The notes under the pieces: generated by a model
The model's input: the letters and a program-made list of their open reading frames with translations, nothing else
What the model was told of the DNA's origin: nothing
The model's database searches: none
In this document: positions 1 through 6,724 of the stretch, piece after piece
Layout of the letters: the number at the start of each line of letters is the position of its first letter
How positions within the stretch are numbered: position 1 is the first letter of the stretch
Program-made: the position numbers and the translations under genes
Origin: Phycisphaerales bacterium
GTDB taxonomy: Bacteria > Pseudomonadota > Gammaproteobacteria > Competibacterales > Competibacteraceae
DNA length: 11,307 nt
Direction: 5' to 3'
Assembly: GCA_014879435.1 (NCBI GenBank)
Contig: JACSSB010000161.1
Coordinates: forward strand, 1-11,307

Positions 1-153
1 GCTGGCACCAACTGTGGCTCTTGCGTGCCTGAGTTACGGCAATTGCTCGCGCAGGACTCCATCCTCACTTCCAAATAATCTCCCATCTCCAAATAATCTT
101 CTGTAGCAATCCGCTTTGGGTTGTGGAAGTGGAGCGCTATACATTCCATCCTT

Positions 154-217
154 ATTCCCGCGCAGGCGGGAATCTAGTCCCTTCGCTGTCCACCTGAATC
201 CCCGCCTATGCGGGGAT
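154..217. repeat. Pair of REP-like palindromes in inverted orientation
   Basis: Two hairpins are visible. The first has arms ATTCCCGC (154-161) and GCGGGAAT (166-173) around the loop GCAG. The second has arms ATCCCCGC (198-205) and GCGGGGAT (210-217) around CTAT. The second reads on the plus strand and the first reads the same way on the minus strand, giving the BIME-like inverted pair typical of intergenic REP elements in gammaproteobacteria and Neisseria. Such repeats are usually mobilised by RAYT transposases; none is in this window. Stems this strong could also stop or stabilise a transcript. Confidence 0.7.
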
Positions 218-314
218 GACGATAAACTCAACTCATATCGAGGTAAGCGGTCGCGGTATCTCGCGTCTAAACGACTGACCTCAAAGTATTAATGCGATTT
301 TGCGTGCCATAACT

Positions 315-342
315 ATGACAGATGAGTTTTTAATGTTATAGT
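315..342 (+). promoter_or_regulatory. Probable sigma-70 promoter for the DUF1343 gene
   Basis: ATGACA (315-320) matches the -35 consensus at 5 of 6 bases. TATAGT (337-342) matches the -10 box at 5 of 6, with a 16-base spacer and an extended TG at 334-335. Transcription would start near 349, giving a leader of about 35 bases. The ribosome site before the ATG at 384 is weak (ACGAGAATC). This is a motif match by eye only. Confidence 0.45.
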
Positions 343-383
343 TGTCTGTCCATCATGCCCAACTGTAAGAAACGAGAATCATA

Positions 384-1562
384 ATGTCCCGTGTGCTGAC
401 TGGTCTCGAAACGCTTATCGACGATTTTCCTGAAAAAATTCGCGGTGCCCGGATCGGAGTGGTCTGTCATCCCGCGAGTGTCGATGCCGAACTACGCCAT
501 GCCTTGGATCGATTGCAAGCGGTCGGTGCTCGAATCGTCGCCATTTTCGGCCCGGAGCACGGCGCACGAGGCGAGGCGCAAGACATGGAAGATGTCGAAG
601 ATCTGCCGCTTGATCCCCGGCTCGGAGTGCCCGTGCATAGCCTGTACGGTGCCACCTTCGACAGCCTGACTCCGCGTCGGGAACAGCTTGAAGGATTGGA
701 TGCCTTGGTCATCGACCTGCAGGATGTGGGTGCCCGTTATTACACCTTCGTCTGGACGATGGCGTTGTGCATGGAAGCGGCTGGGAAAGTTGGAGTACGG
801 GTGTTGGTCTGTGATCGCCCGAATCCCATCGACGGGGTGACGATCGAAGGCAATGTGATTAAACCCGGTTTTGAATCCTTCGTCGGTCTGCATCCTTTGC
901 CCAATCGGCACGGATTGACCCCCGGCGAGATCGCTCGCTACGTTGAGGTTCATCGAGGCGTTCGTTGCGAGTTGGAAGTACTACCCCTACGCGGTTGGCG
1001 CCGCGAGATGTATTTCGAGGACACCGGATTACCCTGGATCTATCCCTCGCCCAATATGCCCACGGTCGAGACCGCGCTGGTCTATCCCGGCATGTGCTTG
1101 GTCGAGGCGACCGAACTCTCGGAAGGGCGTGGTACCTGTCGGCCGTTTGAGGTGGCTGGCGTGCCGGGCATCGATCCTGAAGCTCTCGCCGCCGACTTGT
1201 CTCGAAACAATCTACCCGGCTGTCGCTTTCGCCCGCTTTACTTTCGGCCTAAGTTTCAAAAACATGCGGGTAGTACCTGCGGGGGGGTGCAGATTCACGT
1301 CACCGACCGACAAGCTTTCGATTCTTATAGGACTGGAGTGGCCTTTTTGCAAAGCGTGAAACGGATTACTCCAGATGCATTTGCTTGGCGGGCGAAACCC
1401 TACGAATTCGTGGCCGATATTCCCGCTATCGATCTCTTGGCGGGAGATGCACAGTTGCGGTTGGCACTGGAGGCGGATGCCGATCTGCGCGAATTGACCC
1501 AGCAGTGGGCACAAGAGCAGGCGGAATTTGTGGCGATGCGGCGTGAGATTCTGCTGTATTGA
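384..1562 (+). CDS. DUF1343 (NamZ/YbbC-type) putative exo-beta-N-acetylmuramidase
   Basis: This 392-residue protein carries the hallmark motifs of DUF1343: GPEHG (56-60), a DLQDVGARYYTF segment (about 111-122), DRPNP (144-148), EGN (155-157) and PLPNRHGLTPGE (about 171-182). Characterised members (NamZ of Bacillus subtilis and Tannerella forsythia, family GH171) remove terminal MurNAc from peptidoglycan fragments during cell-wall recycling. The glutamate in GPEHG (E58) is the likely catalytic acid by analogy. No signal peptide is visible at the N-terminus (MSRVLTGLETL), so unlike secreted family members this one looks cytoplasmic, which would suit recycling of imported muropeptides. Length is normal for the family. 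It appears monocistronic, with its own promoter upstream and about 280 bases without a supported gene downstream. The family call is firm; the precise substrate is inferred. Confidence 0.9.
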   Translation: MSRVLTGLETLIDDFPEKIRGARIGVVCHPASVDAELRHALDRLQAVGARIVAIFGPEHGARGEAQDMEDVEDLPLDPRLGVPVHSLYGATFDSLTPRREQLEGLDALVIDLQDVGARYYTFVWTMALCMEAAGKVGVRVLVCDRPNPIDGVTIEGNVIKPGFESFVGLHPLPNRHGLTPGEIARYVEVHRGVRCELEVLPLRGWRREMYFEDTGLPWIYPSPNMPTVETALVYPGMCLVEATELSEGRGTCRPFEVAGVPGIDPEALAADLSRNNLPGCRFRPLYFRPKFQKHAGSTCGGVQIHVTDRQAFDSYRTGVAFLQSVKRITPDAFAWRAKPYEFVADIPAIDLLAGDAQLRLALEADADLRELTQQWAQEQAEFVAMRREILLY

Positions 1563-1844
1563 TAGCATGGGTCCATCCCGCCATATGATGAGCTGGAAGT
1601 GAGTCGGCGGCGCGATGTCAGGCCATGGAACGAGAAGAGGCGCCTCTGGTCCCAATGAAAGTGATCGCCGATATGGGTACAGGAGATGCCAAAGTCGTGA
1701 GAGCCATTCAATATCGCCGGTTTTTCGATCACTCACGCCAGCGAAGCGATGATATTTTCCTAATTTCCGCTTTAAGGTTTTGCAAAGGGGCTTGGATCGT
1801 TATATCAGATTGGGCAGACCCTTAATCATGTTGGATAACAAATC
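1563..1844. other. Intergenic region without a supported gene
   Basis: Short frames exist, such as a 66-codon frame at 1625-1825, but none has a convincing ribosome site, recognisable motif or codon use like its neighbours. A weak promoter-like pair for the next gene (TTGCAA 1780-1785, TATATC 1801-1806, spacer 15) is the only signal I can point to. Confidence 0.4.
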
Positions 1845-2414
1845 ATGAACTTGACTCTTGGATTGAAGGACGGAGAAAAAGCGACTCTATTGATCGTGGA
1901 TGATTTACCGGAAAATCTCATCATTTTGGGTGAGTTGCTGCAACCGGAATATCGGGTTCGTGTGGCAAATTCCGGCCAAGCCGCCTTGCGGGTTGCAGCC
2001 TCGGACCCAAAACCGGATTTGATCCTGCTTGATGTGATGATGCCAGACATGGACGGTTACACGGTGCTCGATCACCTGCGTGAGGATGCGAGCACGCGCG
2101 ATATTCCCGTCATTTTCGTGACCGCGTTGGAGACTACGCTGGACGAGCAATACGGTTTGGAACTCGGTGCGGTGGATTACATCATCAAGCCGTTACGACC
2201 GGCGATTGTATTGGCGCGCATTCGTACCCAACTGGAGTTGAAGCGCGCACGTGATTGGTTACATAACCAGAATACGGTTCTCGAAACTGAAATTGCTAAC
2301 CGTATGGCCGAGAACCAACTGATCCAGGATGTCACGATCCACGCTTTGGCTCGGTTGGCAGAAACGCGCGATCCGGAAACCGGTAATCATCTGCATAAGA
2401 GAATTACCTCTTAA
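1845..2414 (+). pseudogene. Truncated response regulator: REC domain plus start of HD-GYP phosphodiesterase
   Basis: Residues about 14-130 form a complete receiver domain: acidic pair D19/D20, phosphoacceptor D63 in LLDVMMPDMDG, T93 in FVTAL and K115 in IKP. A helical linker (about 130-160) leads into ALARLAETRDPETGNHL, the diagnostic opening of HD-GYP domains in RpfG-like proteins. In intact relatives the RTQ motif, the HD pair and the GYP loop follow, and the proteins are about 350 residues or more. Here the frame ends at residue 189, six residues after the GNH motif (180-182), so the cyclic-di-GMP phosphodiesterase site is lost. The next recognisable DNA is a transposable prophage, so disruption by phage insertion is the simplest reading. 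Later frameshift decay is also possible: after AAG/AGA another frame reads NYLLSA, reminiscent of the lost segment. A free receiver domain might still be made. The start ATG has only a weak ribosome site. Confidence 0.8.
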
Positions 2415-2421
2415 GCGCGAC

Positions 2422-2610
2422 TGAAATTACATGAAAAAACGCGACCTCTAACCCCTATTATTCTCATTCAATACAGGAGCTTGGGCGCGAATTTCGGTCA
2501 ATTTGAAATGAGAATGATAATGTCAAATTTTCCGGCGATTTTTCCTGGCCCAGCCAGTTAGTTCCGATAACCTCATGCAGTTGCGTCAGTCGCATTGTGA
2601 AAATAGGCGC
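2422..2610 (+). other. Candidate attL with MuA-like end-binding sites
   Basis: Mu-type ends start with TG and carry sites like CATTGAAAATACGAAAA. Here ACATGAAAAAACGCG (from 2429), TCAATTTGAAATGAGAATG (about 2497-2515) and CATTGTGAAAATAGG (from 2593) resemble Mu L2, L1 and L3 cores. If the end is the TG at 2422-2423, they fall roughly 10, 75 and 170 bases inside, similar to Mu. Another TG at 2392-2393 is also possible and fits the point where the host protein stops matching. The comparison was made from memory by eye and is tentative. Confidence 0.3.
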
Positions 2611-2651
2611 GTTTAAGAGTGTTTAAATCATTGATGATCGTTATAAAAACC

Positions 2652-2736
2652 AGTTTCTCAATTAATTGTTGACCAAAATGCTCGGTTTCCCAATATTGGG
2701 AAACTAGCCTGTGGATAACTTATATTGAGAAACTAG
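2652..2736. repeat. Cluster of four ATTGRGAAAC half-sites including a perfect 20-bp palindrome
   Basis: The half-site occurs as AGTTTCTCAAT (2652-2662, inverted), GTTTCCCAAT (2685-2694, inverted), ATTGGGAAACTAG (2695-2707) and ATTGAGAAACTAG (2724-2736). The middle two abut to form a perfect 20-bp palindrome at 2685-2704. The outer pair is an 11-bp inverted repeat (2652-2662 / 2724-2734), so the set is symmetric around the palindrome, roughly, with the DnaA box on one side. A TTGACC at 2669-2674 sits 17 bases before AATATT inside the palindrome, so an operator over a promoter is one reading; an origin-like iteron array or accessory transposase sites are others. Confidence 0.65.
2710..2718 (-). 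promoter_or_regulatory. Consensus DnaA box
   Basis: On the minus strand the sequence is TTATCCACA, an exact match to the strongest DnaA-binding 9-mer. It lies between two of the ATTGRGAAAC half-sites, next to very AT-rich DNA (2730-2767). A single 9-mer can arise by chance, so its position inside a repeat cluster is what makes it worth noting. Confidence 0.5.
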
Positions 2737-2763
2737 ATTATTTATAATGAAATTGGTTAATTT

Positions 2764-3105
2764 TTAACCGCTATCATTCGCTCTCATTTTTGGTGGTTGC
2801 GCTGCCAAACCGGCCACCCCCTCAATAGTCCGTTTCCCCTGCTCATCGCTGTTCCGATAATTGTCCAGGAGCGCTGCCTCCCGAGGAGGAAGCGTTTCAG
2901 CAGACCGCTGCCCAGTAAGGATGTATACGGGATCAAATCCGTAGGGCATCAGGGCAATCAAAATATCAGCAGGGATCTTCGCCCCCTTCTCCCAAGCGAT
3001 CACACTGTTTTTGCTGACACCACATATTTTCCCCGTCTGTTCATGGGATAGCTCCAGGCGTTGACGCTCCTCTCTGAATCGAGAGGACAAGATTTCTTTG
3101 CTCAT
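2764..3105 (-). CDS. XRE-family phage repressor (Mu c-like position)
   Basis: This 113-residue protein has an N-terminal helix-turn-helix of the XRE/Cro type: residues about 9-50, with LSHEQTGKICGVSKNSVIAWEKG as the core HTH segment. It then carries a short FDPVYILTGQR linker and the LPPREAALLDNYR tail common in phage repressors without a protease domain. It is transcribed leftward, away from the Ner-like gene, as Mu c is. It should hold the lytic promoter off by binding the intergenic operator. No good Shine-Dalgarno sequence precedes the ATG: the upstream bases are TGTAAATACAA, so the message may be leaderless or poorly translated. With no RecA-cleavage domain, induction may depend on an antirepressor, and an AntA-type protein is encoded further right. 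That link is inference. Confidence 0.85.
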   Translation of the reverse strand: MSKEILSSRFREERQRLELSHEQTGKICGVSKNSVIAWEKGAKIPADILIALMPYGFDPVYILTGQRSAETLPPREAALLDNYRNSDEQGKRTIEGVAGLAAQPPKMRANDSG

Positions 3106-3117
3106 TTGTATTTACAG

Positions 3118-3133
3118 GTCAAGTTTTCTTGAC
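3118..3133. promoter_or_regulatory. Operator-like inverted repeat between repressor and Ner-like gene
   Basis: GTCAAG (3118-3123), spacer TTTT, CTTGAC (3128-3133) is a perfect 16-bp inverted repeat in the divergent control region. Its right arm contains TTGAC, a plausible -35 box for the rightward early promoter (3129-3134). Its left arm gives TTGACC on the other strand toward the repressor. A bound repressor could therefore control both directions. Confidence 0.6.
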
Positions 3134-3169
3134 TATCCTTGTATTCACGTTGAATTCGAGGCAAGGATA
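3134..3169. promoter_or_regulatory. Second inverted repeat covering the early leader and ribosome site
   Basis: TATCCTTG (3134-3141) and CAAGGATA (3162-3169) are 8-bp complementary arms 20 bases apart. The right arm includes AAGGA, the Shine-Dalgarno of the Ner-like gene. It could be a protein site or, if transcribed, a hairpin that hides the ribosome site. Confidence 0.4.
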
Positions 3170-3170
3170 C

Positions 3171-3365
3171 ATGAGCAGCGATTTCTTGAAAGTCCGGGCG
3201 GGCTTTGTCCGTCAAGGAACCAGTTTGCGGCAGTGGTGCCTAGCGAATGGCATCAAGCGCCAGAACGCACGCAAAGCCCTGCTTGGAGATTGGAAAGGTC
3301 CGCGTGGACTGGAAGTGCGCGAGCTACTGCTGAAAGCCTCTGGCGTGAGTAGCAGTCATGGCTAG
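3171..3365 (+). CDS. Ner-like small DNA-binding regulator of the early operon
   Basis: I start this 64-residue protein at the ATG at 3171 because AAGGA sits at 3163-3167; an in-frame alternative start at 3129 would lie in the operator. The sequence resembles short phage DNA-binding proteins at this position (pattern LRQWCLANGIKRQNARKALLGDWKGPRG, then a helix ending LLLKASGV), with helix-turn-helix-like spacing and a basic middle. In Mu, Ner represses both the early and repressor promoters and sits directly before the transposase gene. Here the stop overlaps the transposase start by 8 bases, so translation is probably coupled. The role is inferred from position and fold pattern, not from strong sequence identity to Ner itself. 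Confidence 0.75.
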   Translation: MSSDFLKVRAGFVRQGTSLRQWCLANGIKRQNARKALLGDWKGPRGLEVRELLLKASGVSSSHG

Positions 3366-5244
3366 TCAGCCGGTGCTGACCGTCGGCGAGTTTGCCGCGC
3401 TGCGCGGTATGTCTCCGCAATACATTCGACGGATGGCGGCGCAAGGCAATCTGCCCGTTCGCCGCGTTCGGAACGCGCAGGGGGGTGCGGGTGGTGAGCG
3501 CTATCTCATCCCGCTTTCTGCCTTGACCGAAGAAGAGCAGGCCCGCTACTGGGAACAGCACGGCGGACGCCCTGCAACAGACACTCGCCCCGCTCCTACC
3601 TCTGTGCGTCTCTCTCGCCCTGAGCAAGCGCGCATCGTGCGCCGCTATCTCGACGGCAATCGCTCCCGCACTGAAGCCGAAGCCCTCGCCGCCGAGGCCA
3701 AGGTCAACCTCAGTACGATCTACCGCTGGATCGCCGAAGCGCGTAATCAAGGCAAGGACTGCACCCGCATCGCAGAAATCGACGCCCTGGTGCGCTTCCC
3801 GCGCTCCAGCGTTCCCGCTACCGACTTGGCCGCAGCGGTCGGCTGGCTGCTGAGCGATCCGCGTCGCACGATCCAGGATGCACACGCTCGCTTGCTCGAA
3901 ACCGGCGCACAGATCAGCTACGTCCAGTTCACTCGGCTGCTTAAAGGCATGACCCCTCCCTTTGATCTGCTGCGGCGCTACCGCGACAGCGGCTCTGTCC
4001 CGCTGCGCTTAACCCAAACGCCCAAGATTCTGCGGAAGTGGTCGGCACTGCCCGCCGGGCACACCTATATCGGGGATCAGCATCTGCTCGACTACCAGTG
4101 CGTGCTGCCCGAAACCGGCGAGATCATCAATCTCCAGCTTTACCTGTGGATGGATGCCAGCACGACCTATTGGACCGGTTTGGCCGCCAGCTATGGCCCG
4201 TATACGCAATACACCGTCGGTCTGAGTCTGCTCGATGGCTGTCGGCTACATGTGCCGACCGCGCTCCTGAACGACAACGGCAAGCAAGAACGCTCGGCCT
4301 ACATTGACCGGATGTGGGGGCGGCTCAGCGGGATCGTGGACTTATCCGGTTCTTCCGATACGGAAGGCGACGATAACCGCCACTACACCACCCCGCATCT
4401 GCCGCCGGTCAAACCGATTGAGGCACAAATGGCGGTATTGACCCGCTACCTCAACCAGGAAGAACTCAACGGCTATCGCAAGCGCGACCCGGACCCCTTT
4501 CGCAACCAGCAACGCCAAGCCGCGCTCGAAAAAGCTAAGAAAAGCGGCACCCTACCGACGGTCGATGAACTGCTGGCAGCACTGGTGCGCGTCATGGAGC
4601 GCCACAACACCACATCCGCACGCTCCGAAGTGGACGGCACCACTTACATCCCTGCCGAGCGATTCTGGAAAGAGCTGGGCGACCGGCGGATCGTGCTGCC
4701 CGATGCCGATCTTAAAGCCCTGTTTTATCCGCGATTCGAGCGCAAGGTGCGCAACGCCTGTGTCCGGGTGCGTATCGGCAACCAAGTCCACGAATTCACC
4801 CACCCGGATCTGAGCCAGATCGGCAGTCAAGAAAGCGTCCAGGTGTTGCTCAATCCCTTGCCACCACACGAGGGTGGCTTGGCTCTGCGCCAAGATGAAC
4901 GCGGAATCTGGCAACCGTTCTGCCCGCTCGACCCCTGGGCAGGTCGAGGCATCGCGCCCTATGCCGAGCGGGAAGAGTTGGAATCGCTGATGCGCCAGAA
5001 ACAAGGCGCGCTGAACCGCTTCCGCGATGCGATCAAATCCCTGCATGACGCGGCTCGCACTCGCTTTGCGCCGGAACCTGAAAAGCCGGTGGCGCAAATC
5101 CTTCGCCTCACCGACGCCGCACGCTTACGTGACGATCTTTCTCCGCCCTCTCCCGAGGAGCCTGAGCGCAAATCGGCCCAGATCCTCGATCACCAAGGGG
5201 CACTCCGTGCCCTGCTGCAATCCCGCCGCAACGCGGCTTCATAA
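3358..5244 (+). CDS. muA: MuA-type DDE transposase
   Basis: This 628-residue protein is close to Mu A in length (663). Residues about 5-70 form the N-terminal winged-helix module (LTVGEFAALRGMSPQYIRRMAAQG), which in Mu binds the internal enhancer. Residues about 85-200 hold helix-turn-helix modules for the phage ends (RTEAEALAAEAKVNLSTIYRW and following). The catalytic integrase core runs from about 233 to 360, with D240 (YIGDQH), D306 (LLNDNG) and E355 (KPIEAQM). The spacings of 66 and 49 residues match Mu D269, D336 and E392 well. A beta-barrel region follows to about 520, then a charged tail (AALEKAKK and EPERKSAQ-type segments) that in Mu contacts B and ClpX. It cuts and joins phage ends into target DNA for integration and replicative transposition. 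All catalytic residues are present, so it appears intact. It is followed after 21 bases by the MuB-type gene. Confidence 0.96.
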   Translation: MASQPVLTVGEFAALRGMSPQYIRRMAAQGNLPVRRVRNAQGGAGGERYLIPLSALTEEEQARYWEQHGGRPATDTRPAPTSVRLSRPEQARIVRRYLDGNRSRTEAEALAAEAKVNLSTIYRWIAEARNQGKDCTRIAEIDALVRFPRSSVPATDLAAAVGWLLSDPRRTIQDAHARLLETGAQISYVQFTRLLKGMTPPFDLLRRYRDSGSVPLRLTQTPKILRKWSALPAGHTYIGDQHLLDYQCVLPETGEIINLQLYLWMDASTTYWTGLAASYGPYTQYTVGLSLLDGCRLHVPTALLNDNGKQERSAYIDRMWGRLSGIVDLSGSSDTEGDDNRHYTTPHLPPVKPIEAQMAVLTRYLNQEELNGYRKRDPDPFRNQQRQAALEKAKKSGTLPTVDELLAALVRVMERHNTTSARSEVDGTTYIPAERFWKELGDRRIVLPDADLKALFYPRFERKVRNACVRVRIGNQVHEFTHPDLSQIGSQESVQVLLNPLPPHEGGLALRQDERGIWQPFCPLDPWAGRGIAPYAEREELESLMRQKQGALNRFRDAIKSLHDAARTRFAPEPEKPVAQILRLTDAARLRDDLSPPSPEEPERKSAQILDHQGALRALLQSRRNAAS

Positions 5245-5265
5245 AAACTGAAAAAGGCAAACCCT

Positions 5266-6075
5266 ATGGATTCCACTGCAACATCGAGCCAACGCCAGAT
5301 CGCCAACGATCTGGGTGTTTCCCCCTCGACGGTCAGCCAAGTCAAAAAGGGAACCTACAACGGGAAACCGGAAACTGCGGCCAAGATCAAGGCCGCCCTG
5401 GACGCTTCGGTGCCGCCATTCACCACGGACGGGCAGGAGCAAATGGCCGTCGTGCTGGAGGCTGCTGCCGAAGATTGCGAGTTTGCGCTGATCGTCGGTG
5501 CCTCCGGGTCTGGCAAGACCTACGTCGCTGAACGCTTCGCGGCGGATCGCGAGGACACCCTTTATATAAAGATGTGGGCCAACCCTTCGCAGGGCGGTTT
5601 GCTGCGCGCACTGTGTCTGCTGACCGGCGTCGCGGTGTCCGGCAACAACGACCTGAAATTAGAACGCTTGCGGGCGGTCGCCGATGGGCGGCTGCTCATC
5701 CTGGATGAGTCCGATCTGTTGATCGATCCCAAACGTGCCGACCGCTTCTTGGCCCGTGTCGAAATCGCCCGCGAACTCAAAGAAGCCGGGTTCGGGATCG
5801 CTTTGCTGGGGTTACCCGAACTGCAAGTCGAACTCCAGCGCAACGCCGCCAGTTACATCTATTCGCGGATTGGCTACCACGCCGCGCCGCAACCGCCGAC
5901 TGTCGCTGACTTCTTTCGCTATTGCGACGCACGCGGCCTGACCAAGAAAAAGGATCTGGCCAAGCTGGCAGCGGGTCGCGGTGGCTTTCGCTATCTCGAC
6001 AAAGTGGCCCGGCTGGCCCCACGGGTTGGCGAAGACGCTGCCATGCAGCTCGTGTTTCGAGGGGGCAAGCCGTGA
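5266..6075 (+). CDS. muB: MuB-type AAA+ ATPase, transposition target selector
   Basis: This 269-residue protein begins with a helix-turn-helix (RQIANDLGVSPSTVSQVKKG, residues 10-29) like that at the N-terminus of Mu B. An ATPase core follows, with Walker A GASGSGKT (78-85) and Walker B LLILDE (143-148). A GIALLGLPEL stretch (about 178-187) and a C-terminal helical part complete the family pattern. In Mu, B binds target DNA with ATP, forms filaments, delivers targets to the transposase and gives target immunity. Length is slightly under Mu B (312). AAGG lies about 10 bases before the ATG. The stop codon overlaps the next start as GTGA. Confidence 0.94.
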   Translation: MDSTATSSQRQIANDLGVSPSTVSQVKKGTYNGKPETAAKIKAALDASVPPFTTDGQEQMAVVLEAAAEDCEFALIVGASGSGKTYVAERFAADREDTLYIKMWANPSQGGLLRALCLLTGVAVSGNNDLKLERLRAVADGRLLILDESDLLIDPKRADRFLARVEIARELKEAGFGIALLGLPELQVELQRNAASYIYSRIGYHAAPQPPTVADFFRYCDARGLTKKKDLAKLAAGRGGFRYLDKVARLAPRVGEDAAMQLVFRGGKP

Positions 6076-6485
6076 GCGCCCATCCTCACCATCCGAAGCA
6101 CTCAAAGCGTCCGCCGCCCATCGTTGCGACGCGGGTCGAGCGGCATCAGCCGCCACCGCCCGAGGCGATAGTTCCGCCCTTGCCTCTGGTATGGAGCGGA
6201 CATCCGTGGCCGCTCAACGAGGACGAAATCGACTTGCCCGACCCGCCACCCCCGGCCCCGATTCGCGCCGATGGGCGCCCGCATCAGCTTTTTATCGGCC
6301 ATGTACGCGCCGAACGCTGGGGAACCGAACCGGACGCTCCCATCGACATCGACGTGACCGTGGAAGTGAGGAACGGGCAGCTCGAAGAAGATCGGATCTG
6401 GATCGGGATGGCTGGGCTTCGGCCATTTGAGGCGCTGCGTCTCTGTAATTTCTTGATCCGCGCACTACGGAGGGATGGGAAATGA
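6072..6485 (+). CDS. Proline-rich early phage protein of unknown function
   Basis: I place the start at GTG 6072, giving 137 residues, because it overlaps the MuB stop (GTGA) and is preceded by GAGGGGG; a longer frame opening at 5922 would lie inside the MuB gene. The N-terminal 70 residues are rich in proline and histidine (RPPPIVATR, QPPPPEA, DPPPPAP) and probably disordered. The C-terminal part (about 75-137) looks folded, with beta-rich IDIDVTVEV and a helix near FEALRLCNFLIRALRR. I do not recognise the family. It is translationally coupled on both sides (it overlaps the next start by 4 bases), which argues that it is real. Confidence 0.75.
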   Translation: MSAHPHHPKHSKRPPPIVATRVERHQPPPPEAIVPPLPLVWSGHPWPLNEDEIDLPDPPPPAPIRADGRPHQLFIGHVRAERWGTEPDAPIDIDVTVEVRNGQLEEDRIWIGMAGLRPFEALRLCNFLIRALRRDGK

Positions 6486-6724
6486 GCAGCAGTTTTTCGT
6501 GGACCACCCAAGATGAACTCCGCTGGGTCAATCAACTTAGTGCTCGGCCTGAGATTTCGGTGGCTAGGTTGCTGGCAAATGCATTGGAAGCCGCGCAACG
6601 CCGCCGGCGGTGGGGCGACATAAACCGCGCCGCAGTTTTACATCGAATTTCCGCACGCTTGTGGGCGGAGACGATAGTGGAGCGTCTGGAGGAGAGCTTG
6701 GCGAAGCGGAGTCGTGCGTCATGA
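6482..6724 (+). CDS. Small basic early phage protein, unknown
   Basis: An 80-residue, arginine-rich protein that looks mostly helical (ARLLANALEAAQRRRRWGDINRA, then RISARLWAETIVERLEESLAKR). ATGA overlaps with the gene before and with the gene after, together with GGAGGG upstream, support the start and the gene. No catalytic or metal-binding motif is visible. The basic helices could suit nucleic-acid or protein binding, but that is only a guess. Confidence 0.7.
   Translation: MSSSFSWTTQDELRWVNQLSARPEISVARLLANALEAAQRRRRWGDINRAAVLHRISARLWAETIVERLEESLAKRSRAS

Larger units (their letters stand above)
1..383. other. Non-coding leader upstream of the DUF1343 gene
   Basis: No supported gene lies here. 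The only open frame (34-231, minus) is a translation of the REP-like hairpins: its DSRLRGN stretch is what such repeats typically encode by accident. The region holds a short direct repeat, TCCAAATAATCT at 70-81 and again at 88-99 (18-base period), two REP-like hairpins (154-217) and a probable promoter (315-342). The first 150 bases may be the tail or flank of a gene outside the window. Confidence 0.6.
2415..2763. other. AT-rich non-coding left-end region of the prophage
   Basis: These 349 bases contain no credible gene and are clearly more AT-rich than the flanks. They hold three stretches resembling MuA end-binding sites (near 2430, 2500 and 2595), a cluster of inverted half-sites (2652-2734), a DnaA box (2710-2718), a perfect -10-like TATAAT (2743-2748) and an inverted repeat overlapping the repressor stop codon: GGTTAA (2755-2760) and TTAACC (2764-2769). 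In Mu the same interval holds attL with sites L1-L3. Confidence 0.6.

Noticed and set aside
34..231. 65-codon minus-strand frame
   Set aside because: It is a translation of the REP-like hairpins (DSRLRGN stretch) and short repeats; no ribosome site or family pattern.
1212..1736. 174-codon minus-strand frame over the end of the DUF1343 gene
   Set aside because: It lies mostly antisense to a clear gene, has no recognisable motif, and its extension into the intergenic region lacks support.
1625..1825. 66-codon plus-strand frame in the intergenic gap
   Set aside because: No convincing Shine-Dalgarno, no family pattern, and composition unlike the flanking genes.
3253..3885. 210-codon minus-strand frame
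   Set aside because: A shadow of the Ner-like and transposase genes, common in GC-rich coding DNA.
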